Shown: piece after piece, positions 1 to 9,352 of the stretch
Position numbering within the stretch: the first letter of the stretch is position 1
Layout: the number at the start of each line of letters is the position of its first letter
DNA from: Diphasiastrum complanatum
Lineage: Eukaryota; Streptophyta; Lycopodiopsida; Lycopodiales; Lycopodiaceae
Direction: 5' to 3'
Assembly (NCBI GenBank): GCA_029204225.1
Contig: CM055100.1
Span: 22,619,810-22,683,809 of the forward strand
DNA: 64,000 nt
The notes under the pieces: model-generated
Seen by the model: the letters and a program-made list of their open reading frames with translations, nothing else
Told to the model about the DNA's origin: nothing
Database searches by the model: none
Position numbers and translations under genes: made by a program

Positions 1-360
1 TAAAATGAACAAGGAAACTTAGACACACAAATAACAGCAGACACATTTGCATTCGAGATCAGACACGACAAGAAAATCATCTATATTGATCTTTCTCTGA
101 TTCTTTAAGCACTGCATGCAAATCCATGCAGTGCGTTGGCGTGAGAGAAAAACACGGTTCTCTCACGAGTAATCGTCTCGCTTTACTAGTAGACAGTTGA
201 ATCTTCGGATCCTAGACAAAATTGTCTTCGCACGTAGGTGGACATGTATTCTGTAACGTCTTAATTCCTTACTAGCATCAGACTACTTCATTACACTATA
301 TGTGTGCTCTATATCTGGTGTCAAGTATCATCCAGCAAGTATATAGTTGCTCTATGTAAC
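1..360. other. Hairpin-rich leader/LTR-like segment, no gene
   Basis: No coding frame is recognisable. Three perfect inverted repeats follow one another: 109-118 with 125-134 (10-bp arms, 6-nt loop), 141-149 with 158-166 (9-bp arms, 8-nt loop) and 214-219 with 222-227 (6-bp arms, 2-nt loop). Such serial stem-loops also occur inside the LTRs of gypsy G in this window, so a transcribed LTR or leader of an unidentified element is the best guess. No partner LTR was found within the window. Confidence 0.4.
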
Positions 361-484
361 CTATAGATTAGAGTGATTAAGCATCTACAACTAATCAGGA
401 AACTACAAGAGTGTACTTTTGGGTACTTGCATGATCTCGTTGGTACTCTTTTGGAGCGTGAAGGGCAGAAGAAGGTTTCACGAC

Positions 485-556
485 GTTGGTTTCGTTTCTA
501 TCGTTGGTTTCATTTCCATCGTTGGTTCCGTTTCCATTGTTGGATTCATTTTTGGT
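485..556 (+). repeat. 18-bp minisatellite, four copies
   Basis: Four tandem 18-bp units begin at 485, 503, 521 and 539, each starting GTTGG and differing at a few positions. Because 18 is a multiple of three, an open frame from 373 to 642 reads them as a six-residue repeat of the type RWFRFY/RWFHFH. That frame has no recognised homology, so the peptide may never be made. A short TTCGTGA-rich stretch follows at about 608-655. Confidence 0.7.
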
Positions 557-656
557 CGTCTCCCTTTTCTCAAGCTGGACCGCAAAAGATTCTCATGCCA
601 GACTGCAAAACATTCTCGTTCGTGAATCTTTCGTGTTCGTGAACCGTTCGTGATCA

Positions 657-1520
657 TTTGTTAACTTTACAAATGTGGAGTTATCAAAGGTGGAACTGTG
701 GCACAAAAGGTTGGGCCACCCCAACTACAAAGCCATGGAATCTATGGTTGCAAAGAAGCTTGCAGTTGGACTCCCCAGGCATTTGTCAAAGTGTGGGAAG
801 AGATGTGAAGCATGCAGCCTCTCAAAGGCTCACAAACGACCCTTCTCAAGATCTACATCAATATCAAGCTCTCCTCTTGAACTCATCCATTCGGATGTTC
901 ATAGCTTTTCACATGAATCTAATGGTGGTGCCAAGTACTATGTAATCTTCATTGGTGACTATTCTAGATTTTGTTGGATGTACCTCTTGTCTAGCAAATC
1001 TATGGTGTTTGATTCTTTTGTAAAGTTCAAGACTTTGGTAAAAAAAATCAACTTAGTACCAAAATTAAGGTATTAAGGAGTGATAATGGAGGTGAATATA
1101 TCTCCCATAAGATGATTGACTTTTGTTGTTCTAAAGCAATAACTTATGCTAACTATTTGTGCAATAGATTGCCAAATCAAGCCATTGGAAGAATCACACC
1201 ATTTGAAGCTCTATTTGGAGAGAAGCCCAATCTCAAGGATCTCAAAGTTTTTGGATCCACTTGCTATGTACACCAATCCTAGGATGATGCTCTTATTGAG
1301 AATCATACTTGGGATCTTGTGGATCTTCCTCAAGGGAAGAAACCTCTTGATTGCAAGTGGGTATTTAGATTGAAGTATAATCAAGATGGATCAATAAGCA
1401 AGCATAAAGCTAGGCTTGTAGCCAAAGGTTTTTTACGAACCAAAGTTATTGATTATGATGAGACTTTTGCTCTTAAAGTAGGTTACCACGAGGCAAGAGG
1501 AGTGGTTGTGTCCATTTGGT
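657..1520 (+). pseudogene. Copia pol relic with internal deletions
   Basis: A plus-strand Ty1/copia pol remnant. From about 684 the translation shows the GAG-pre-integrase motif WHKRLGHPN, a CxxC pair (CEAC) and the start of the integrase core (LIHSDVHS, IGDYSRF). Near 1,075-1,100 the RSDNGGEY motif is present but shifted in frame. The sequence then jumps to a late integrase stretch (YLCNRLPNQA, FEALFGEKPNL) and near 1,280 to the start of reverse transcriptase (NHTWDLVDLP, CKWVFRLKYN, YDETF), ending before the catalytic YxDD. Most of the integrase and reverse transcriptase is missing. It is related to the D and B family by sequence feel. No LTRs were found for it. Confidence 0.8.
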
Positions 1521-2810
1521 AGTGATTCCTACTTTGTAGGATCTAGACCATGATTTATGATGAAATCTATACCTACCATGCACCTACCAAGCATGACTCT
1601 TGGATCTATGCTAGGGTTTTCACATTAGGGCAAGAAAGTTGAGTCTACTTCCTTATTACATGCTGGATTTTCACCTAACTTAGCAAAAAAAGTGTCTTTT
1701 ACTATGTATTCTCATTCTCTATAGGAGGAGATAGAAAATTTTTGGAGCCTCAAGGAGAAACTCGAGTTTCCTCTCATTGTATGGTGATTGCTTTTGATTT
1801 TAATGAAACCCAGCTTTGGCACATTCTAAACACTGTCTACAGGCCGTACTACATCCTTATTTCCACACGTGTCGAGTTGGATTATAGTTATTGATCAATG
1901 CTTTGATTGTCTCTACTTGTTTTCTATCAAACTGCTAAACTAGATCTTGTTTTCTGATGACTAGTATTTGATAGATTGTTTAACAAGCACACAATCAACC
2001 TTGTGGATTATTCAAAGATCCATTTATGGTCCTTAGTATTGTACTTTCAGCACTCTAAACCCAGATGAACGCAGATGGAGAAGGAGTGCAGCCCAGAGAT
2101 GAACCCCCTCGGGTTGGAGAGATGATATTCAAATCACAGGTAAGTAGGGAGGGGAGCCGCAGATTCAGAAGGCAGGAGTGCGGTAGATTGCAGCCACAGG
2201 TAAGCAAGGAGTCGTGTGAGTAGGGCATGCTAGCACAGGTTACGAACCACAGGTAGACAGGTAGGGTCGCAGCAGCAGGGAGGAAGGAGATTAGGGTGCA
2301 GGTGGAGCGCGAGGCAGGCTGAGCGCAAATGGAGAAGGTAGAGGGCTGGCTTGATAGATTACTAAATTTTCTTGCAAACAAAGTGAGCACTTCTTGCTGT
2401 CAAGGAATTTTTGTGTATGCTAATTCTTGCAAGATTTTCTCAAGAGTAGCTATGTGGAAACATAGAATAGAAGAAAAGCAAATGCTTGACATTCAGGGCT
2501 ACCAAGGTAGTAATGATGGTCCTCCAACATTTGGCAAGCCACAAATCAGAAAGTAGAATTCTCAGGTTGCAAGAAAAGAAAGAGTAGGACCGCAGGCAGA
2601 TAATCCAAGAAGAAGGTTTTCAAACTTATGATCTGCAAATCTCGGAGATCAGCCTTCAGGAAAGTTACTTATTTGCTTATGGTTCTATGACTTCTGAACT
2701 TACAATTAGCTCTTAAATCAATGATATTCAAACAAATCTCTTAGTTAGCAGGTTTCAAGCCCCAAGAATCTCTGTTTCACCAATAAACAGAGCATAAATA
2801 AGACTCCGGT
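1521..2810. other. No recognisable gene; possible LTR relic and CAGGTA-rich patch
   Basis: No protein domain could be read. A CACACGTGT G-box-like sequence lies at 1864-1872. A purine- and G-rich patch at about 2,130-2,270 carries several CAGGTA/CAGGTT hexamers, two of them close matches to the plant splice-donor consensus (CAGGTAAG). An open frame at 2,329-2,556 has no recognised homology. The stretch 2,560-2,800 may be the eroded gag of copia A, but I could not confirm it. Confidence 0.4.
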
Positions 2811-2811
2811 T

Positions 2812-4510
2812 CCTGGATTCCGGAGCCACTCAACACATGACTAGTCTCATTGGCTGTTTCGAGTCCTATACACCATAAGTACTCAGAAATTTGTTCACCT
2901 TGGCGACAATAGCACACAAGCTATTAAAGGTGAAGGCATTGTAGGATTATGCTTTGCAAATGATCAGTCTAAGCTACTCTCTAAAGTCCTGTATGTACCA
3001 AAGTTATCTACAAATCTGCTCTTTGTAAGCAGAATCACAGATCTAGGACATAGAGTAGAATTCGAATGTGATCAGTGTAAAGTAGTTGATAGGACAGGCA
3101 AGATTCTAGCACTTGTATAAATTAAGTCATTGCTTTTCTGCCTCTAGTCACGCTCTCAGTACTTCACTTCATTCAAATAAAGGTTAACTTTGGCATTATA
3201 GACTTGGTCATTTAAATCATGCTGCTATACAACGAATGTCTAGACAATCTATTGTTCTTGATCTCGACTATCCTCGTGAAAAAGTTGAGTTACATGTTTG
3301 TCGAGTTACCTATCTGTCAAGACGGTCTAGTTGGTAAACTGACTAGGAAACCATTTAAGTCAAGCCATCAGCATATTGCTAGAGGATTACTAGACGTTGT
3401 ACATTCAGATATTTGTGGCCCGATGAAAAATTCTTCGTTGAAGGATGCCAAGTATTTTATAAGAAAAACGATGGTGTACTTCATAAAGAAGAAATCAGAA
3501 GTCTTCAACTGTTTTAGAATCTTCAAGGAGCGTGCAGAAAAGGAGACTGGAAGGACAATCAAGGCCCTAAGGTCAGACAATGGTGGATAATACATTTCTG
3601 TCAAGTTTAAGGAGTACTGCCAAAGCCAAGGCATTGAGCAACAATTCATCACTCCTTACAGTCCTCAGTCTAATGGCTTAGCTGAGAGGAAGAATCGTAC
3701 TTTGGTCAAATCTGCTAAGTGTATGCTATCACATGCATCGTTGCCCAAGAGATTCTGGGCTGAAGCTGTTTCCACTACAGCTTACGTCCAGAACAGATGT
3801 TCTACCAAGGCCCTCTCAGACAAGACACCCCACGAGGTGTGGACAGGCTCTAAGCCTTCTTTAAAGAACCTAAGAGTGTTTGGGTGCATTGCCTACGCGC
3901 AGATCCCAAAGGACACAAGGAAGAAATTGGACTTCCAAGGACTGAAGACCATCCTGATCAGATATACTTCGTCTGATAACACTTACAAGTTGTACGATCT
4001 TGATACCCAGCAAATCTTGTATAGCCGGGATACAGTCTTTATCGAGGATCAGTTTGTCGACCTCAAAGACAAGGACATTGCTCAAAAAGAATCTTCATCA
4101 CCTGTCGTTGACATAATAGTCCGAGCTTCTGGCTCAGGCGTGTCTATTGTCGATCCACTTCGAGACAGAAAATCAGACGAAGATGTTGCTTCTACCCAGC
4201 AACAAGTCCCAGGAGCGGTTCATCAGTCGAATCCTCCCAAAAGATCAAGCCGAGTGCGCACACAGCCCACAAGGTATACTCTTGAGTTTGCCTATCTCTT
4301 AATGCAGGAACTGACGACAGTGGAAGAGGCACTTAGCCAACCAAACTCTGATCTCTGGAGAGAAGCCACGGACAGAGAGTATTCCTCTCTGATCAAGAAT
4401 CAGACATGGTCACTAGTCGAAGCTCCTATTGGTTGCAATATTATTGATTGCAAATGGATCTTTAAGATCAAATATAATGCCAACGGAGCAATTAATCGAA
4501 GGAAGGCTAG
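2812..4510 (+). pseudogene. Copia A, 5' part: protease, integrase, start of reverse transcriptase
   Basis: Plus-strand Ty1/copia pol. The aspartic protease motif LDSGATQHMT is read near 2,815, the GAG-pre-integrase WHYRLGHLN near 3,195, and the integrase core with DVVHSDICGP near 3,395, ALRSDNGG near 3,570 and NGLAERKNRT near 3,675, giving the D, D and E positions. The integrase C-terminal part follows (KTPHEVWTG, LRVFGCIAYA), then the reverse transcriptase N-terminus (NQTWSLVEAP, CKWIFKIKYN) up to RRKAR at 4,510. The frame is broken by stop codons (for example after RSDNGG) and shifts. The text stops abruptly at 4,510 where element B sequence begins, and resumes at 7,972 much later in pol. 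Confidence 0.85.
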
Positions 4511-5054
4511 ACAACCTAATAAATCCAGCCTTCTTGAGTCCATAACAAACCTCAATAAGCTCACCAATGAGATCTCCCTTGTCTTGAAAAAATTTCCTCT
4601 CGATTAGCTCCATGTAGTCTTCTCCAACCAACCTTTTGCCATCTCGATCATGAGTGATCAATTCACAATCATAGAATCCTTTGAGTTGATGAAGAGATGT
4701 GAGATCCATGCCTTGGATCTTCCCAAGAACCAATCTTTCATTGCTCTTTCCTTCATGAGACTCCCTCTTAATGATTGCATCATAAGAAGTAGAAACCTCA
4801 AAAACATTAGAAGCCATGAAAAAAATGATTAGTACCTTCAACATAAGAATGATTGAAGTACTCTCTTTTTTCAAACAAGAACTTCTACTCAATGTTTTAG
4901 GTAATGACTCATATGATAATGATTCTTCCTCACTATCATTCATAATGACATCATTCAAAGTACATCCTACTTTGAACTCTTCACATACTTCTCTTCTTCT
5001 TGACTTGTGACTATCTCCCTCACCAAGTCTCTTGATAGAACCATTTGATCTACT
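4511..5054 (-). other. Unrecognised tail of element B downstream of Gag-protease
   Basis: After the stop at 5,055 a minus-strand reading continues in other frames, including an open stretch at 4,958-4,413 that runs past the junction into copia A. It is Ser/Glu-rich at first (NDSEEESLSYESL) and later reads LHQLKGFYDCELITHDRDGK. I recognise no retroelement domain. It could be decayed captured host sequence or decayed pol; the part beyond 4,511 belongs to A read backwards and is meaningless. Confidence 0.35.
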
Positions 5055-6740
5055 TTATTTATGAAGAAATGTGACTCCACTTGCTGCAAAAATGACTTTC
5101 TTGGACTCATCACAAAAGAATGTAGAAGAACCACCTCCTTCATGAATGCACCTAGCAACATCTTTTTCCATATGATCAAAGAAATCATTAGCAACAATCT
5201 TTTCCAAGGAAGAACCTTCACCACCTCCGAAGTTAGCTCTTTCCTTACCTTTTGCATGCTTGCACTTGCCATGAAGAACCATTGAAACACCATCATTATC
5301 CTCAAGACTAGCCAAGTTAGCACAAAGATGAACATCTCCAAGAAGCATATTAGATCTTGACCTAGATCTAGCATAAGGAAGCTTGTTAGACTTTGCATAA
5401 GATCCACCAATCTTATTGATGCTAAAAGGTAACTTTGGAAAGTTGAGACCAATATCCTTTTCCATTCCATCCTTTTTGTTAGCCATAACAAAAGCATCAA
5501 GCTTGAAAAGTCTACCTTGTTTATTGCCCCTAGCAACCAAGATTTCTTCCTTTGTAATGAAGCAAGCATCACCACCAAACTTTACCATGTATCCTTTCTC
5601 TATCATTTGACCAACACTTAGCAAATTCTTTGAAAGTGAAGGAATGTAAAGAACACCATCAAGTCTTGCTTTCCTATTAGTAGAGAGACAAATAGGAATT
5701 GAACCAATACCTTCAATCACACACTCACCACCATTGGCCATGTGAATTGCTTTCTTGGCTCCATCATAAGTGACCAAAGAAGTAAAGAACTCCTTGTGAC
5801 TAGTCATGTGTGAGCTAGCTCCACTATCAATCCACCATGAATCTTTGTCACCTTCACTTGATATTGGACTTGAAGAACACATCAAAAGAGAATCACCACC
5901 ACCTAGATCCTCATCATTAGTAGTAAAGTTGATTTGCTTGATACCTTTATCTCTTTGCTTCTTCAAACATTCATTAGCAAAATGCCCTTTGATTCCACAA
6001 TAAAAGCATTTCAACTTAGACTTATCTTTCTTTTTGCCAGAAGAGGAAGTCTCACCTTGATCTTGCCCTTTAGACCACTTGCCTTTGCCTTTTCCCTTGA
6101 ACTTGCCTTTGATGAACATAGCATCCTCTTCATATTGAGATGTCGATGTAGATCTACCTCCTCTTGATTGAAGCCTATACTCCTCATTCACCAAGATCTC
6201 TTGCAAATCCACAATACTTGGCAAAGTCTTTTGAATAGCAAAACTTTGAACAAGATTAGCATGATCATCCAACAAGCCATTAAGTATAGCTTGAACAAGT
6301 TCTACCTCCTTAATGCTTTCATCAATACATGCTAACTCATCATTGAATGCTTTAACCCTCAAAACAAAAGCATGAGTACTCTCTTCCTTATTTTGCAAAC
6401 TTTGAAAGATTTGCCTCCTAAGAGTAAGCACTCTTGATGTAGAATTGGATTCATAAAGCTTTTTCAAAGCTTCGCAAGCCTCCAAAGATGATGTGCACTT
6501 ACCAACTTCCTTGAGAAGTTCATTGGTAGCATTCATCTTAATCATGTGTAGAGCTTTCTTTGCTCTCTTGTCATACCTCACTTGATCTTGAGGTGCTTGA
6601 GGTCTCTCCTCCACACCTGCAACAATCTCCATCAACTCATTCATCTCCAATAAGGACTCCATCCTCACCTTCCAAGTAGAATAGTTGATTGAGGTAAGCC
6701 TATCATTGCTCTCCAACATAAATCCACCACTTGTAGCCAT
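5055..6740 (-). CDS. Gag-protease protein of element B, 561 residues, uninterrupted
   Basis: Start chosen at 6740, where the protein begins MATSGGFMLES, matching the start of the D polyprotein (MASNGGIMLES); an upstream in-frame Met at 6785 has no counterpart in D. Residues 1-200 form the capsid-like Gag domain (NYSTWKVRMESLL, LTLRRQIFQSLQ). A Lys/Gly-rich basic stretch precedes one CCHC zinc knuckle at C245, C248, H253 and C258, which binds RNA. The retropepsin-like active site DSGA lies at D305 in WWIDSGASSHM. About 130 residues follow the protease: the first part still resembles the GAG-pre-integrase tail (SKSHRLAYSRS in D, AKSNKLPYARS here), the rest (EKIVANDFFDHM, HEGGGSSTFFC) is unlike pol. 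The frame is open throughout although the element is incomplete, suggesting recent activity or recent loss of constraint. Confidence 0.85.
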   Translation of the reverse strand: MATSGGFMLESNDRLTSINYSTWKVRMESLLEMNELMEIVAGVEERPQAPQDQVRYDKRAKKALHMIKMNATNELLKEVGKCTSSLEACEALKKLYESNSTSRVLTLRRQIFQSLQNKEESTHAFVLRVKAFNDELACIDESIKEVELVQAILNGLLDDHANLVQSFAIQKTLPSIVDLQEILVNEEYRLQSRGGRSTSTSQYEEDAMFIKGKFKGKGKGKWSKGQDQGETSSSGKKKDKSKLKCFYCGIKGHFANECLKKQRDKGIKQINFTTNDEDLGGGDSLLMCSSSPISSEGDKDSWWIDSGASSHMTSHKEFFTSLVTYDGAKKAIHMANGGECVIEGIGSIPICLSTNRKARLDGVLYIPSLSKNLLSVGQMIEKGYMVKFGGDACFITKEEILVARGNKQGRLFKLDAFVMANKKDGMEKDIGLNFPKLPFSINKIGGSYAKSNKLPYARSRSRSNMLLGDVHLCANLASLEDNDGVSMVLHGKCKHAKGKERANFGGGEGSSLEKIVANDFFDHMEKDVARCIHEGGGSSTFFCDESKKVIFAASGVTFLHK

Positions 6741-7315
6741 GTTGAAGTGACCTGATCTTATCTTTAAACCTATTCCAATGCACAAAGCACTCTCTTAAAT
6801 GTCAAAAAATGAACTCAAGAAGATATGGAACCTCTCAAATCTCTTCTAGCACTTCTAACTAGAAAATCAACACATAGAATAGTGAAATCTTGATCAACCT
6901 ATGATCTATCCTCAATCTAATGATTCTTGCCACTTCCTAAGTTGAAACACACTCAAATGAAGTTCAGTAACCTCACAAACTAGAGATCCAATTGAAATTA
7001 GGGTTTTGACAAAATCACAAAAAATTGAATATCTCAAATTCTACATGCAATTTCTAGAAACTTGGTATACCTTCTTGTAGACTCCAATGAGACCTTCCTA
7101 ATGCACCAAAAATCATCTAATTCTAGTAAGCCAAGTGTGAAATCGGAATTGATCAAGTATATAAGCCTATATTGAGTTTTGACCTACAAAAGATCAATTC
7201 TACACATGCAAAAATGCTGATTTTTGAGTAGAAATCAATCTAGCATGCTCTAGCATTGGTAACTCCTCCAAATCCTTGCTAAAGATGGCTGATCCTTTCA
7301 TAACTTGAAAAACAA

Positions 7316-7329
7316 GAGCTCTGATACCA
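7316..7329 (-). promoter_or_regulatory. Primer-binding site of element B (tRNA-Met type)
   Basis: TGGTATCAGAGCTC on the minus strand begins immediately after the LTR terminal CA. TGGTATCAGAGC is complementary to the 3' end of plant initiator tRNA-Met, the usual primer of plant copia elements. It fixes the LTR boundary and the orientation. Confidence 0.85.
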
Positions 7330-7971
7330 TGTGAATGATTTTAGATCATTCAAGATCCAATCCAAGTCCCAAATCTTTGGTTACAATAAGGAGCGAACCA
7401 ACAATCCTGCCAATGTAAAAAAATCAGCATCTACATACAAAATGAGATGCAAACTCTAAGAGATATTGATCAAACATGAACCAAAACATAAAATATGTTT
7501 TATGTCCGTACAATTACAGTACCCTACTGTATTTCACACATGTGGAACCGAAAATAACAATAAATGATCATTCTACACACAAGATTGCAAGATAACACCA
7601 AGATAGTGCACCAATGAGTAGTAGAACCCAAAGAGAAACATGTATAATGATGAAATGAGAGAGAGAAGAGAGAAGATGTGTCTCTCCACGAGTTACATCC
7701 TTTTATAGAGTTTCCAAACCCTATTTGGCCACTTGGCTTTCCCTCCAAAATGTAAACCCTACTATTTTTGGGTCTAGATTCAATGTACCCAAAGTTCAAA
7801 TTTGAATCTCTCTCAAACTCGACTACCAACTTTCCCACACTTTCCAAAAGTGTTTATTGAATGTATTTTAAACTAATATAACTTCAAAAAGTTTATCTCT
7901 AAGTCTAAAATGAGTTTTGGCCTCTTATTGACAATTTACCAAAATGTGACTAAACTAGACTAAACTAATCA
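7330..7971 (-). repeat. 5' LTR of element B
   Basis: About 642 bp, reading on the minus strand from TGATTAGTTTAG to CATTCACA. A good TATA box (CTATAAAAGG) reads on the minus strand at about 7709-7700, followed by CT-rich sequence, as expected for the promoter and start of an LTR transcript. A degenerate G-box palindrome (CACATGTGTG on the minus strand) lies at 7535-7544. The short open frame visible inside the LTR is not a gene. Confidence 0.8.
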
Positions 7972-8736
7972 AGGCCTGCATTTGTTGAAGGAACAATGTC
8001 CCCAGACCAAGCAGGAAGAGGAGCAGATGAGAGAATATATGTATCGATCGATACTTTGATCTCTCATGTACGCAATGGTCTATACAAGACCAGATATCTC
8101 TTTTTCTATAAGCTCACTCAGCCAATATATGGCTAATCCTGGCATTACCCATTGGAAGGCTCTTATTCGAGTCATGAGATATATTCGAACTACCATGGAC
8201 TAGTGCATCTGCTATGGAGATGTCAGCAATGACAATCTTTATCAGCTCAGTGGTTATTCTGATGCAAGCTGGAGAGGATATGCAGACAATCGTAAATCCA
8301 CATCTGGATTTACATTCTTCTTCAATGGCGGTCCTATTTCATGGAACAGTCGTAAGCAAACCTATATCGCACTTTCCTCTACTGAAGCAGAATACATTGC
8401 TGCTTCTCAATCTATTAAGGAAGTGTTTTGGTTGAGAAATTTGTTGTTAGACATCAATCTGTATCAGTACAACCCTTCAATTTTATTTTGTGATAATCAA
8501 AGTGCTATTGCCTTATCGGCCAACCCTAGATTTCATTCTAGGAGTAACACATTGAGATCAAATATCACTACATCAGGGGCAAGGTTCTTGATAGAGAGGT
8601 AAGCTTAACGTACTGTAGAACGCGGGACATGGTTGCAGACATCTTCAGAAAGCACTCAATGTTAATGCACACAATAAATTTTGTGCATTACTCAGTCTAA
8701 AGGTCAAGGCATTCATGGATCCAAATTAAGGGGGGG
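7972..8736 (+). pseudogene. Copia A, 3' part: end of reverse transcriptase and RNase H
   Basis: Resumption of copia A after element B. It reads GLHLLKEQCPQTKQ at 7,973, then TRPDISFSISSLSQYM near 8,087, the RNase H motifs YSDASWRGYADNRKSTSGF near 8,252 and ALSSTEAEYIAASQ near 8,370, and FCDNQSAIALSANP near 8,488, in several frames because of frameshifts. A short C-terminal relic (TRDMVADIFRK) ends near 8,650. The polypurine tract is at 8,729-8,736 (AG followed by six G), directly before the LTR. Confidence 0.85.
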
Positions 8737-9342
8737 TGTTGGATTTATTCCCTCTAGCTCTCCTAAATCCCATTTTATTCTGCCTCCATTCATGCTGCAT
8801 AATTACTAACGTTGTCATGCAGTCTGCATATTTACATGCAAATTTGCACAGACGAAGAAAAGGCAAAAGAATTGTGACACTGTGTTTCTACACAGTTTAA
8901 GGTGACAGGCGAAAAGGGGACACTATCTTACTGAATGCCAAAAGTGTCCTAAAAGCTAAGGCACCTTGTAAATCTTATCCTAAGGCCATTCGTAAGAGTG
9001 ACGCACTTTTTGCATCATCACCAACGTTCACTTCAGCACTGGCTGACGTCACACCCTTTTCACGCTCACCCCAATGCAATTGCGCTAACAGATTGAACAA
9101 CGATTGCAGTCACCCACGATCTCCTACAAACAGCACATTCACTTTGTACTTTCACATTTGCACACATGTAATATTATGTAACAATATATATACTGGACAC
9201 CATTCGTGTAAAAGGATGATGAAGAGAGCAGAAGAAGACGACATAAACGAAGTAGATGCCCAGAGCATTGATTCTTCAAAAAGTAGAGAACTATCTAAAA
9301 GTAGCATCTATTCATAGTTAGGCACCTATCCAGTGTTCTAAC
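8737..9342 (+). repeat. 3' LTR of copia A (end estimated)
   Basis: The LTR begins TGTTGGATTTATTCC right after the polypurine tract, a typical copia start. The right end is placed near 9,342 because TTCTAAC there is a partial inverse of TGTTGGA and gypsy gag sequence starts just after. Without the 5' LTR the end cannot be fixed. No gene lies inside. Confidence 0.65.
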
Positions 9343-9352
9343 CCTTGTTGAC

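Larger units (their letters stand above)
4511..7971 (-). mobile_element. Copia-derived element B, Gag-protease only, 3' end truncated
   Basis: A minus-strand LTR element nested in copia A. Its 5' LTR (7330-7971) begins TGATTAG and ends TTCACA, followed directly by a tRNA-Met-type primer site, a leader and one open Gag-protease frame (6740-5055). No reverse transcriptase or RNase H motif is present and the integrase is largely gone. The left end at 4,511 carries no LTR. Because copia A lacks its central reverse transcriptase at the same point, a single deletion spanning A's reverse transcriptase and B's 3' end explains both gaps. This fits a non-autonomous terminal-repeat-with-GAG element; assignment to a known family needs a database. 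Confidence 0.75.

Noticed and set aside
4413-4958. 181-codon minus-strand frame with CYGLKKAGF, like copia [11 protein letters not shown]
   Set aside because: The rest of the motif context is missing and the end of the frame runs backwards through copia A; the similarity is probably chance.
7524-7847. 107-codon minus-strand frame
   Set aside because: It lies wholly inside the LTR of element B, across its TATA box and transcript start.
4506-7976. AGGCT/AGGCC as a target duplication around element B
   Set aside because: The left end of B has no LTR, so the left junction is a deletion breakpoint and the near match cannot be trusted.
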